NCBI RefSeq assembly: GCF_001942255.1
Contig: NZ_MKKC01000131.1
Location: 1 to 64,000, forward strand
DNA: 64,000 nucleotides
Direction: 5' to 3'
Source of the DNA: Nocardiopsis sp. CNR-923
GTDB taxonomy: Bacteria; Actinomycetota; Actinomycetes; Streptosporangiales; Streptosporangiaceae
Shown here: positions 19,142 through 28,408 of the stretch, piece by piece
Numbering within the stretch: position 1 is the first letter of the stretch
How the letters are laid out: each line of letters opens with the position of its first letter
Program-made: the position numbers and the translations under genes
Notes under the pieces: generated by a model
The model's database searches: none
What the model saw: the letters and a program-made list of their open reading frames with translations, nothing else
What the model was told of the DNA's origin: nothing

Positions 19142-19471
19142 TCATCCCAGATTGGGAGATATCCGGGAGATCATCTTCGAAGCGGGCTCCTCCGGGAACC
19201 CGCTTTCGTTGTGTCCACGGTAGTGCTCTGCGAACTCCGGCACCAGAGCGAACAGTCTGTCCCGCGGGGTCACGCGCCCATAGCCCCGGGCCGTCCCCGC
19301 ACCTTGCGCCCCAGCCGCCCCGCGCGGGCGATCGCGGGAATCCCGTCCTCGGCCAACCAGGTGCGCAGGATGTGACGGCCTTCGTTGAACGTGAACACGC
19401 GCAGGATCGGGCTACGCAGCGGACTTCCCCGAGTGTCCCACTTGAACCTGACACAGCTGGGCACGACGGGC
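19142..19471 (-). pseudogene. Tyrosine-type site-specific integrase, C-terminal relic
   Basis: Read leftward, the segment encodes GRHILRTWLAEDGIPAIARA followed by GRLGRKVRG. This resembles the catalytic HxxR box of actinobacterial phage and AICE integrases (HEGRHTHRTWLxxDGIPEVARAxRLGHK), with the His of the box changed to Asn. The frame breaks near 19270-19290, and the tail in the second frame ends SKMISRISPNLG, a typical integrase C-terminus. The stop lies 54 bp from the tRNA-Val gene, where such integrases usually sit. The N-terminal two thirds, including the first catalytic Arg, are gone, replaced by the CRISPR array. Confidence 0.72.
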
Positions 19472-19622
19472 GCACTCGAAAGTCTGCCCGCGGGGCTCAC
19501 GCGGATGACACGTGCGAGGCCGAAGAAGAGGTCGGTCCATCCCCGCGTCTGCGGGGCTCACTGCGGCATCACTGCTTTCACATGCGGACAGATCGGTCCA
19601 TCCCCGCGTCTGCGGGGCTCAC
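19472..19622 (-). CRISPR. Type I-E CRISPR mini-array B (two repeats plus one degenerate repeat)
   Basis: Perfect 29-nt repeats lie at 19533-19561 and 19594-19622 with a 32-nt spacer (19562-19593). A further 32-nt interval (19501-19532) leads to 19472-19500, whose leader-facing 11 bases match the repeat exactly while the rest has decayed. That is the usual fate of the leader-distal repeat. The array thus holds two spacers. The repeat differs from array A at three positions; in the RNA the hairpin keeps six of seven stem pairs. Transcription should run leftward from the leader at 19623. Confidence 0.9.
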
Positions 19623-19750
19623 CCGCAAATGACCTCTGCAACAACGCTAAGCGTTATCTTCCCGCAACATCAGATAGCGGTGACAGGACCGCGCCCCGCT
19701 CGGGTTCGCCGTTGCGCAGCGCGAACTCGAACATGTGCGAGCTGAACACC
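19623..19750 (-). promoter_or_regulatory. CRISPR leader, copy B
   Basis: It abuts the first repeat of array B and is nearly identical to leader A for about 120 bp, including the run AAGCGTTATCTTCCCGCAAC. The inverted repeat AACGCT-A-AGCGTT lies at 19643-19655, and here it is perfect. Confidence 0.75.
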
Positions 19751-19995
19751 ACCGCTACGCTCCCCTACGGGCAGAGGTTGAGGTCACGGCGTCGACCTAT
19801 CGTGGCCATCGGAAGACTCCATTCCAATCACCCTTTCATGAAACTCAAGGGATCTCCACGGAGAGAGCCACCATGCCAGGCGGTCTGCGGGATCTCTGGG
19901 AGACGCGCACCTCTCCCAACCGCCATGAAGATCCCTCAACGCAAACCTCCGAACCGCACGGATACCTGGCGGCGCAGGTCGCCGCGACCATCGAA
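19751..19995. repeat. Conserved module between leader B and tRNA-Val fragment
   Basis: This is the paralogue of 294-530, with the same order of conserved blocks and the TGGGAGA/TCTCCCA inverted repeat near 19909-19920, but without the extra palindromic units of copy A. Short open frames here have no recognisable coding signal. Confidence 0.6.
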
Positions 19996-20043
19996 CTGCC
20001 TTGACACGGTAGAGGTCTCGGGTTCGAAACCTGTGTCGCGCAC
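19996..20043 (+). repeat. tRNA-Val(GAC) 3'-end copy (att-like site B)
   Basis: The 48 bases align with 19039-19086 of the intact tRNA-Val with six mismatches. Some fall in the T-stem and acceptor, so the copy is decaying. Together with the tRNA it bounds a 957-bp segment holding the integrase relic and CRISPR array B. Confidence 0.8.
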
Positions 20044-20140
20044 TCACCTTCGAGTCGACCCTGGGGCGGCCCTGTTGTTCACCGCGCTCCCGCGCGGCTA
20101 CGAGGCGCGGGCGGTCACCCGCGATGTGGGCGGCCCGACC

Positions 20141-21111
20141 CTACGCCGACACGGCCGCCGGCGAAGCCGTCAGGCCCCGGAAAGTCCGCCGGTAGGAGAG
20201 CGGGGAGACACCGATCGCGGCGCGCAGGTGCTGGCGGAGGGATGTGCCCGTGGCGAACCCCACCAGCCCGGCGATCTCGTCGACCGGCAGATCGGTGGAC
20301 TCCAGCAGGTGACGGGCCCGGAGGACGCGCTGCTGGATCAGCCACCGCCCCGGGCTCACGCCCACCTCCTCGTTGAAGCGGCGGGCGAACGTCCGCAGGC
20401 TCATGCGGGCGTGGCCGGCCAACTCCGGGAGGGTGAGCGGCTCGTGGAGGCGCTCCAGAGCCCACTGCCGGGTGGGGGCCGTGCCGTGGCCCGGGTCCTC
20501 GGGCACCGGCCGTTCGATGTACTGGGCCTGACCACCGTCCCGCCACGGCGGGACCACGCAGCTCGCGCGGCGGCGTTGGCGACCTCGCTGCCGTGGTCCC
20601 GGCGCACCAGGTGCAGGCACAGGTCGACCCCCGCGGCGGCGCCCGCCGAGGTCAGCACGTCGCCGTCGTCGACGAACAGAACGTCCGCGTCCAGGTCCAC
20701 CGCCGGGTACCAGGAGCGGAACACGTCGGCGAGCCGCCAGTGGGTGGTGGCGGGTCTGCCGTCGAGCAGGCCCGCCCCCGCCAGCACGAACGCCCCGGTG
20801 CAGATCGACACGAGTCGTGTTCCGGGCGCCACCGCCGCCAGCGCCTCCCTGACCGCCGGAGACGGTTCGCGGGAGACACGGGCCATGTCGACCGACGGGA
20901 TCACCACGGTGTCGGCCGTGGCCAGGATCTCCGGCCCGTGCTCGACGGTGATCGAGAAGTCGGCGTTGCCGCGCACCGGCCGCCCGTCGACGGTACAGGT
21001 GGCGACCTCGTAACGGCCGGGAGCGGCGCCGAGGACACGGCTCGGGATCCCCAGTTCGAACGGGTAGACGCCCTCCAGGGCCAGGACGGCGACGCGATGG
21101 AATCTGGTCAT
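20141..21111 (-). CDS. GlxA-family transcriptional regulator (DJ-1/PfpI + AraC HTH; one frameshift)
   Basis: The product, about 323 residues, has an N-terminal class I glutamine-amidotransferase-like domain with the ICTGAFVLAGAGLLDGRPATTHW elbow (first part quoted) and a C-terminal AraC helix-turn-helix pair (PELAGHARMSLRTFARRFN and the SPLSYRR end). The frame shifts near 20560; adding one C restores the linker before VVPPWRDGGQAQYI. It is divergent from the oxidoreductase at 21182 with a short dyad between them, so local control is likely. Confidence 0.87.
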
Positions 21112-21130
21112 GGCAGAATCCTATCCAAAG

Positions 21131-21146
21131 ATGGCAATCATGCCAT
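21131..21146. promoter_or_regulatory. Dyad between the GlxA-type regulator and oxidoreductase
   Basis: ATGGCA-ATCA-TGCCAT, with 6-bp perfect arms, lies in the 70-bp divergent gap and is a candidate regulator site. Confidence 0.5.
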
Positions 21147-21181
21147 GGCGCGCCCGGGGCGGAGGCGCGCAGAATGGGAGC

Positions 21182-22155
21182 ATGAAGACGAACGACACCA
21201 TCGACGGCGCCCCGACCATGCTGGCGATCAGCCAGGACGCCCACGGTTCACCTGAGGTCCTCACCGAGGTCCGGATTCCTCGGCCCTCTCCCGGCCCCAG
21301 CCAGATCCTGGTCTCCGTCCGCGCCGCGGGGATCAACCCCACCGACTGGAAGCACCGGGCGCACCGCCTGTTCCTCGACCGGTTCCCGCTCGTCCTGGGG
21401 TGGGACGTCTCCGGGGTCGTCGAGGAGGTCGGCTACGGCGTCACCCTCTTCAAGCCGGGCGACGAGGTCTTCGGCATGCTGCCCTATCCGCACGGTGTCG
21501 GCTCCCACGCGGAGTTCGTGACCGGCCCCGCACGCGCCTTCGCGCACAAGCCCGCCGGGATCGACCACGTCCAGGCGGGCGCTCTCCCCCTCGCGGCCCT
21601 CACCGCGCACCAGGCGCTCGTCGACACCGCCGGCGTCGCCTCGGGGCAGCGGGTGCTCGTCCACGCGGCGGCCGGCGGCGTGGGCCATCTCGCGGTGCAG
21701 ATCGCCAAGGCGCACGGCGCGTACGTCATCGGCACCGCGAGCGCGCCCAAGCACGACTTCCTCCGGGGGATCGGCGCCGACGAGGTGATCGACTACCGGT
21801 CCGTCGACTTCGCGGAGGCGGTCCGGGACGTCGACGTGGTACTGGACCCGCTGTCCGGTGACACCCGGGCCCGCTCCCTGGACGTGCTGCGGCCCGGCGG
21901 AACCCTGGTGTCGTTCCTTCCGGGCGGGTCGCCTGAGGAGGCGGAGAAGGCGGCGCGGCTGGGCGTCCGGGTCGAGACGATGCTCGTCGAGGCCGACCAC
22001 GCCGGGATGACGGCGATCGCGGACCTTGTGGAGAAGGGAGCCCTGCGCGCCCACGTCGAGGCCTCCTTCCCTCTCGCGGAGGCGGCCAAGCGCACGAGCT
22101 CGGCGAGGCCGGGCACGTGACGGGCAAACTCGTCCTCGTGGTCGGGCAGGACTGA
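21182..22155 (+). CDS. NADP-dependent zinc-type alcohol dehydrogenase/quinone oxidoreductase (one frameshift)
   Basis: The product, about 325 residues, belongs to the MDR superfamily. The N-terminal GroES-like domain contains VRAAGINPTDWKHR and GWDVSGVVEEVG; the Rossmann domain contains VHAAAGGVGHLAVQIAK. It lacks the structural-zinc cysteine cluster, so it is of the zinc-free quinone-reductase type. A missing G near 22092 breaks the last 20 residues. Restored, the protein ends ELGEAGHVTGKLVLVVGQD as relatives do. The ATG follows GGGAG. Confidence 0.87.
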
Positions 22156-22219
22156 TCCGCGCGCCCCGAGCGACGGACCGGGGCCGGGGCGCGTCGTCCC
22201 GGCCCCGGTCCGTCTGCGG

Positions 22220-24468
22220 TCAGATCCCCGCCAGCACCGACTCGACGGTGATCGGTAGATCGCGGAACCGCCGCCCGGTCGCGTGGAAGACCGCGTTGGC
22301 GATCGCCGCCGCGGCCCCGACCAGGCCGACCTCGCCGACACCCTTGACCCCGAGCGGATTGACGACCCGGTCCTCGATCTCGACCATCTCGACCTCGACG
22401 TCCGGCGTGTCCGCGTTCACCGGCAGCAGGTACTCCGCCAGGCTCGCGTTGGCCCAGCGCCCCTGCCTCGGCTCCATGTGGGTGGCCTCCAGCAGCGCCT
22501 GGCCCACGCCCCAGAGCATGCCGCCCATCAGCTGGCTGCGCGCGGTCTTGCGGTTGAGCACCCGCCCGGGGGCGAACACACCGGTCATGCGGCGCACCCG
22601 GACCAGCCCGAGGTCGGGGTCCACCCCCACCTCCGCGAACTGGGCGCCGAAGGTGGCCATCCCGTACCCGGTGTCCTGGCCGGGTGGCTCCCACTCGCCC
22701 AAAGCGTCGGCGTCGAACATCATGTGACGCCGCAGCAGGTCGGTGTAGGACTCGCCGTTCGTCGGCTTCTCGCTCAGAAACATGCGCCCCTCGGACACCT
22801 CGACCCGGCTCGGATCGGCCCCGTGCAGCGGCGACCGCAGATCCGCCACCGCGTGCGCGACCAACTGTTCCCGCAGCGCCCTGGCCGCTGTGTGCACGGC
22901 CGCGCTCACCGCACCGGAACCGGCCGAGCCGACCGCGGCCACGGTGTTGGGCAGGTCGGTGTCGCCGTAGCGGACGGAGATCGCCTCGGTCGCCATCCCC
23001 AGGCGTCGGCCGCGACCTGTCCCATGATGGTGCCCACCCCGGTACCGAAGTCGGACGCGCCGGTCTCGATGACCGCCCGCCCGTCCGCGTACACGCGGGC
23101 TCGGGCGCGCTGCGGGCTCAACGGCGTGTAGACCGGGTAGAGCGCGCTGGCCATACCCGAGCCCACGAGCCAGTTCCCGTCCCTGCGCGAGCGCGGGATC
23201 GGGTCGCGCAGGACCCACCCGAACAGCTCGGCGCCGCGCTCGTAGCATTCCCGCAGTCCCTTGCTGGACCATGGCTGGCCGGTCTCCGGGTCGGTGTCGG
23301 CGTGGTTGCGCAGCCGCAGTTCGATCGGGTCGATGCCGAGCTCGTAGGCGAGTTCGTCCATCGCGGTCTCCAGCACGAAGACGCCCGAGGCCTCACCGGG
23401 CGCGCGCACGAAGGTCGGCGTCATGGTGTTGGCCCGGATCAGGTTGTACACGCCGTGGAAGTTCGGGCAGGCGTACAGCCGCGAGACGGGGCTGATCGAC
23501 GGCTCGGCCCAGTCGTCGTAGGGCGAGGTCGGCGACAGCTTGCGGTGGCGGAGCGCGGTCAACGTCCCGTCCTGGCGGGCTCCCAGGGTCAGTGTGTGCT
23601 CCTGCTCCTCGCGGTGCCCGGACCCGGTGAACATCTGTTCCCGGGACAGCGACAGGGTGACCGGTGCGCGCACGTACTGGGCCGCCATCGCCGCCAGGGT
23701 CGGGTGCGACCAGATCATCGCCTTGGAACCGAAGCTCCCGCCGACGAACTCGCTGACCACCCGGATGTCCGACGGCGGGATCCCCAGCAGTTCGGCCACG
23801 CTGAGGCGGGTCGCGGTGGGGCCCTGGGTGGTGTCGTACAGCGTGAGTTTGGCGTCCTCCCACACGGCGGTCGTTCCTGAGGTCTCGATCGGGTTGTGGT
23901 GGTTGGCCGCGAGGTGGAAGACGCGTTCGAGGACCACGTCCGCCTCGCGCAGTCCCTGGTCCGCGTCGCCGCGCTCGGTGCGGCCCGGAACGATCCCGCC
24001 GAAGACCCGCTCCGGCTCGAACGCGTCCCCGCGGCCCTGCTCGATCGTGGTGACCGAGGGTTCCTCGGCGTAGTCCACCTCGACCAGTTCGGCGGCGTGC
24101 TCGGCCCGTTCGAAGGTGTCCGCGACGACCAGTGCCACGGGCTGGCCCGCGTAGTGCACGCGGTCGTCCTGCATCGGGAACAGGCTCTGTCCGTGCGCGC
24201 TGGTGCCCGCCAGCGAAGGGACCACGACCGGCTTCGTGGCGATGCGCGGCAGTTCGCGGTGGGTGAGCACGGCCAGTACGCCGTCGACGGCCAGGGCCGC
24301 GGACGCGTCGACGCCGGTGACGCGTCCGTGCGTGATCCGCGCGCCGACCAGGACCGCGTACGTCGTTCCCGGCGGGTGGTGCTCGGCGGAGTAGCGGGCG
24401 CTGCCGGTGACCTTGGCGTGGGCGTCGACGCGGTCGACGTCCCGTCCGATCTGGGGTCCGGTGCTCAT
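22220..24468 (-). CDS. Aldehyde/xanthine oxidoreductase molybdenum-binding subunit (PaoC-like; one frameshift)
   Basis: The product, about 750 residues, is the large subunit of a molybdenum hydroxylase and binds Mo-pterin cofactor. Landmarks are the N-terminal RVDAHAKVTGSARYSAEH, GGSFGSKAMIW, FVRAPGEASGVFVLETAMDE (substrate and cofactor region) and the C-terminal GVKGVGEVGLVG with the catalytic Glu. The frame changes near 22997, where one missing C (GCCCTGGGG read as GCCTGGGG) explains it. It overlaps the FAD subunit by four bases (ATGA), so the three subunits are one operon. Confidence 0.9.
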
Positions 24469-25463
24469 GCGATCCCTCCCTGCCCGGCCGCCACCGTGCT
24501 CAGCGCCCGCACCATGGCGCGCTGGGCGAGGGTGATCTTGAAGGCGTTCATGCTCTGGGGCACGGCCTGCGCCATCTCCTCGGAGGCCGCGTCCTCGAAG
24601 ACCTCCGAGCGTGCCGGGGCGCCCGTGAGGTGTGCCTCGGCCCGGCGGGCGCGCCAGGGTTTGGTCGCGACCCCGCCCAGGCCGATCCGGGCCTCGGTGA
24701 CGATCCCGCCCTCCACGCGCAGGATCACCGCGGCGGCGGCGAGCGCGAACCCGTAGGACTCCCGGTCGCACACCTTGAGGTAGTGCGAGGTACGGGCCGC
24801 GGTGTCGGCGGGGACCTCGACGGCGGTGATCAGCTCCCCGTGCGAGATCGGGTGCTCGTGTTCGGGTGTGTCTGCGGGGAGCGGGAAGAAGTCGTCGACG
24901 CCGACGGTCCGCGCGCCGTCTGGACCCTGGAGGTGGACGACCGCGTCCAACGCGGTCAGAGCGACCGCGACGTCGGACGGGTGGGTGGCGACGCAGTGGT
25001 CGCTGGTGCCCAGGACGGCGTGGGTGCGGTTGAAACCGCCGATGGCCGAACAGCCGGTGCCGGGGTCGCGCCTGTTGCACGGCTGGTGCACGTCGCGGAA
25101 GTAGGAGCACCGTACCCTCTGCATGAGGTTGCCGCTCATGGTGGCCATGTTGCGCAGCTGCGCCGAGGCGCCCTTCTCCAGGGCCTGGGCGACGACGGGG
25201 AAGCGCTCGCGCACGGCGGGGTGCGCGGCCACGTCGCTCATCCTGGCCAGTCCGCCGATCCGGAGCCCGCCGTCGCCGAGTTCCTCGATCGCGGCGATGG
25301 GCAGGTCGTTGATGTCGACCACGCGGCGCGGCCGGGCGACTCGGAGCCGGAGCATGTCGACCTCGGTGGTGCCGCCGGCGAGGAACTCGCTGCCGGGGTC
25401 ACCGCTGACCTCGGCGATGGCCGAGGCGATGTCGGACACGCGCTTGTAGGCGAAGGGACGCAT
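24465..25463 (-). CDS. FAD-binding subunit of the molybdenum hydroxylase (PaoB-like)
   Basis: The 332-residue middle subunit carries FAD and shuttles electrons. FLAGGTTEVDMLRLRV and ASAQLRNMATMSGNLMQR are the FAD-contact motifs. The segment RCSYFRDVHQPCNRRDPGTG with a following Cys is the cysteine-rich insertion that holds an extra [4Fe-4S] cluster in PaoB/YagS-type subunits. This places the enzyme with PaoABC aldehyde oxidoreductases rather than classical xanthine dehydrogenase. Its ATG overlaps the preceding stop (TGATG). Confidence 0.9.
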   Translation of the reverse strand: MRPFAYKRVSDIASAIAEVSGDPGSEFLAGGTTEVDMLRLRVARPRRVVDINDLPIAAIEELGDGGLRIGGLARMSDVAAHPAVRERFPVVAQALEKGASAQLRNMATMSGNLMQRVRCSYFRDVHQPCNRRDPGTGCSAIGGFNRTHAVLGTSDHCVATHPSDVAVALTALDAVVHLQGPDGARTVGVDDFFPLPADTPEHEHPISHGELITAVEVPADTAARTSHYLKVCDRESYGFALAAAAVILRVEGGIVTEARIGLGGVATKPWRARRAEAHLTGAPARSEVFEDAASEEMAQAVPQSMNAFKITLAQRAMVRALSTVAAGQGGIA

Positions 25464-26036
25464 CACCGACCGCCTTCCCGGGCGCCGCCGTCGCGGACCT
25501 GCCGGATGGCGGACCGGATGTTGGCGTAGGCGCCGCAGCGGCAGATGTTGCCGCTCATCCACTCGGCGATCTCCGTGTCGTCGGAGACGTGCCCCTCCTC
25601 CATGAGGCGACCGCCGACATCAGCTGGCCGGGCGTGCAGTAGCCGCACTGGAAGGCGTCGTGGTCGGCGAAGGCCCGCTGCATCGGGTGGAGCCGGTCGC
25701 CGTCGGCCAGGCCTTCGACCGTGGTGATGTCGTGCCCCTCGCACGCGACGGCGAGGGTCAGGCAGGACACCACGCGGCGGCCGTCGACCAGGACGGTGCA
25801 GGCCCCGCAGCGCCCTGGTCGCAGCCCTTCTTGGTGCCGGTGGCGTCGAGGCGCTCGCGTAGCGCGTCGAGCAGGCTCACGCGGGGCTCGACGCGGAGCG
25901 GGCGCGGCTCCCCGTTGACGGTCAGGGTGACCTCGACCGGTTCCGGCCCGATCTCGGCCTCCCTCGGGCGGACTCCCCTGGCCTGTTCCGGGATGCTCGG
26001 TGCGGAGGTTCCGGTCTGGTTGGTGCGCGGCTTCAT
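25463..26036 (-). CDS. 2Fe-2S iron-sulfur subunit of the molybdenum hydroxylase (PaoA-like; two frameshifts)
   Basis: The small subunit, about 190 residues, has a plant-ferredoxin-type N-terminal domain (TKKGCDQG..CGACTVLVDG) and an all-helical C-terminal domain (FQCGYCTPGQ and MSGNICRCGAY), each binding one [2Fe-2S] cluster. The cysteine pattern is complete once two missing C bases are restored, near 25817 and 25607. The first residues after the ATG are Pro-rich; PaoA-type subunits often carry a Tat signal, but no twin-Arg motif is evident here. It is the first gene of the operon, with GAGGGGG before the start. Confidence 0.87.
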
Positions 26037-26653
26037 CGGAGCCCCCTCGGGAGCGGTGTGTGGTGCGTGCTCATTGCGATCCCCCCGGTCACGCTGGTGC
26101 CGTGGCGCCACGGACGACTCCCGAGGATGCTCTCAATCCAATGTGTCGCGCGCGCGTGGGCGATGCCCAGTGGATGGCAATATCCCGCAAAGATCGGCTG
26201 GGGCCGCTCCGGGTGGGAGCGGTCGCCGCGGGTCGGAGGGCTTCGGCCAGACCGTGGGGGCGGAGCGGAGCCGCGCCCACGGTCTGGTGGCTGGTCTCGG
26301 CCGCCTGCGGCGGGCAGGTCCGCACGATCGGTCGCACACCGGTCGGGGCCGCGAAGTCCGTCGCGGCCTCGCTGTCCTTGGCGTGGCCGCTGTACCAGCC
26401 GCCCGCCGACCGAACACCAGCGGGTCCGGGTTCGGGGTGGGGGCATCCGGTGAACGGACCGTGCGGGCGGTGGCTCTCATGGACCAGTCCGTGGACTCGC
26501 TGGTGGCCCAGGGTCCAAGCAGGCGCTCCGCTCAGGTGGTGTCAGCGGTACGGCATCGACCTCACCAGGGGTGGAGAGTCTGCGTTGACGATATTCCGTC
26601 AGGGCCGAAATCCCCAGGGCGGCGGGTTCACGGCCACCGCCGGGGCGGCCGGG
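26037..26653. other. 617-bp gene-free region
   Basis: I recognise no gene on either strand; the open frames are GC-driven and unlike known proteins. It should contain the promoter of the molybdenum hydroxylase operon and the 3' end signals of the methyltransferase. The only clear structure is the hairpin at 26247-26287. Confidence 0.5.
26247..26287. terminator. Large hairpin in gene-free region
   Basis: The perfect 12-bp arms CCAGACCGTGGG and CCCACGGTCTGG are separated by 17 bp that can pair further (GGCGG with CCGCG). It could be a terminator for leftward transcription from 26654, though it lies 370 bp past that stop. Confidence 0.45.
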
Positions 26654-27442
26654 TCAGGGTTTGCGGCCCACCCCGCCGTACTGGGCGATCTCGCGGCGCA
26701 CGCCCACCTCGGCGGGGTCCGGGCGCCAGAACGGGATCGAGCACACGCCCGGCTCCAGGAGCTCCAGGCCGTCGAAGAAGGCCTCGATCTCCCTGACGCT
26801 GCGCAGGTGGTAGGGGACGGCCGCACCCTCGTTCCAGGCTTCGCTGGCCTCGATGATCGCCTGCCCCGTGTTCGTGCTGTCGCACATGGCGAAGAAGCTC
26901 CCCGAGGGGAGCGCGTCCTGGTAGACGCGCACGATCTCGTAGGTGCGCTCACCGATCGGCTGGTGGCCCAGGGTGCCCAGTATGGTCAGCGCGATCGGCT
27001 GCCCGAAGTCCAGGCGTTCGCGCACCTGGGCGAGGAGCGGCTCGGGTTCGCCCAGGTCGGCGTCGATGTAGTGGGTGCTTCCGGGTGCGACGCCGGTGAG
27101 CAGGGCGCGCGCGTGGGCGAGCACCATCGGGTCGTTGTCGACGTAGACCACCCGGGCGTCGGGCGCGACCGACTGGGCGACCTCGTGCGTGTTGTTGACC
27201 GTGGGCAGCCCGGTGCCGATGTCCAGGAACTGGCGGACTCCGTGGTCCCGAGCCAGGTGCGTGACCACCCGGATGAGGAACTCCCGTTCGGCCCGGGCGA
27301 TCTCGACGATCTCGGGGAACGCCTGCTCGATCTGCGCCCCCAGTTCACGGTCGACGGGGTAGTTGTCCTTTCCGCCCAACCAGTAGTTCCAGACGCGTGC
27401 CGAGTGGGCCGCGCTCGTGTCGATGGGGGGAGTGTCCGTCAT
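26654..27442 (-). CDS. SAM-dependent methyltransferase, DUF574 family
   Basis: The 262-residue protein matches the large actinobacterial DUF574 family. These begin with DTSxAHSARVWNYWLGGKDN and carry a SAM-binding FLDIGTGLPT loop followed by VVYVDNDPMVLAHARALL. Substrates are unknown. Genomes of actinomycetes often carry dozens of such genes, many beside regulators. It is alone here. Confidence 0.88.
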   Translation of the reverse strand: MTDTPPIDTSAAHSARVWNYWLGGKDNYPVDRELGAQIEQAFPEIVEIARAEREFLIRVVTHLARDHGVRQFLDIGTGLPTVNNTHEVAQSVAPDARVVYVDNDPMVLAHARALLTGVAPGSTHYIDADLGEPEPLLAQVRERLDFGQPIALTILGTLGHQPIGERTYEIVRVYQDALPSGSFFAMCDSTNTGQAIIEASEAWNEGAAVPYHLRSVREIEAFFDGLELLEPGVCSIPFWRPDPAEVGVRREIAQYGGVGRKP

Positions 27443-27599
27443 GGGCGCCCTTCGAGAGGTTGGGAGTGGTCAGGGCTGCATTCTCGTGCCCCCGGACCAC
27501 GGCACGCAAGCTGGATCCCTCACCGTGTCGGGCTTTCCGACGCGACGCACGTCGCCCGGGGGTGCGTGCGACGACTCCCCGGGGCCGACGTGCGGGCTC

Positions 27600-27971
27600 T
27601 CATTCGACCCGGTCGACCCGCACCGCGTCGCCGTCCCCGACCGCCGTGAGCGCGCGGTGGTCGCCGTCGATCCGGCCCAGCACGTTGGCCGCGCTGGCGA
27701 GCCTGCTCTCCGGCCCGACGGAGATGGGGGTGCGGCCGAAGGGCAGGGCGAGCGCGGAACCCGCCAACCAGTAGCAGACCGTGCCGGGGGCGACGGTGTC
27801 GGTGGCGCCGTCCTCGCGGTCGGTCTCGACGGGGACGCCGAAGTAGACCTCCTCGCCCCAGGTGTTGGCGGACGCCTCGACCGGCAGGGCGTCCCAGAGC
27901 GCCCTTGAGGTGGGGGTGTCGTCGAGCGTGGCGGTCACGGAACCGCCGGTCCAGGAGATGCTGATCCTCAT
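27600..27971 (-). CDS. Cyclophilin-like family protein (DUF369/TM1367-like)
   Basis: The 123-residue protein begins MRISISWTGGSVTATLDDTP and contains TWGEEVYFGVPV and a C-terminal SAANVLGRIDGD segment, the signature of the small cyclophilin-like beta-barrel family. Isomerase activity has not generally been shown for this family. It has no operon partner. Confidence 0.82.
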   Translation of the reverse strand: MRISISWTGGSVTATLDDTPTSRALWDALPVEASANTWGEEVYFGVPVETDREDGATDTVAPGTVCYWLAGSALALPFGRTPISVGPESRLASAANVLGRIDGDHRALTAVGDGDAVRVDRVE

Positions 27972-28408
27972 GTGACCTGTGTATCGCGCGCCGATGTGGC
28001 GGGCTCCAGCGGGGTATCCGCAATGCAGATTTTTTATTCCGAATCACGGAATCATGCCAGTCTCGTGGCGGTTACCGCGGTCCCGCACGGCCCGACCCCC
28101 GCCGGTCAGTCCGCGGCGGGTCCCGGCGGCCCGGCGCCCCCGGACGGCCAGGGCCGGTTCCGGGTCGAGGCGCCTGCTCGTGGTGCGCCCGCCCGTCGCC
28201 CTCCACCACCTCAACCGACGCCTACGGCACGGACCTGAACCCGTGACGGGCAGTATCCACCGCACACGCACCAGCACCCGACCGGCCTGGCGGCGGGGCG
28301 CGGCCACCTGCTCCGACCAGTGCGAACAACCGACCGCACACGTTTGACCCACCCGGGAGCGGCTACGTGTCCAGTGCAGGGCACACACCGAACGGAGGGA
28401 GACAGATC
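27972..28408. other. 437-bp intergenic region with an AT-rich patch
   Basis: No gene is visible. An unusually AT-rich patch at 28022-28055 contains a T6 run and the dyad TTCCG-AATCA-CGGAA (28037-28051). It probably holds the promoter of the leftward cyclophilin-like gene. Confidence 0.4.
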
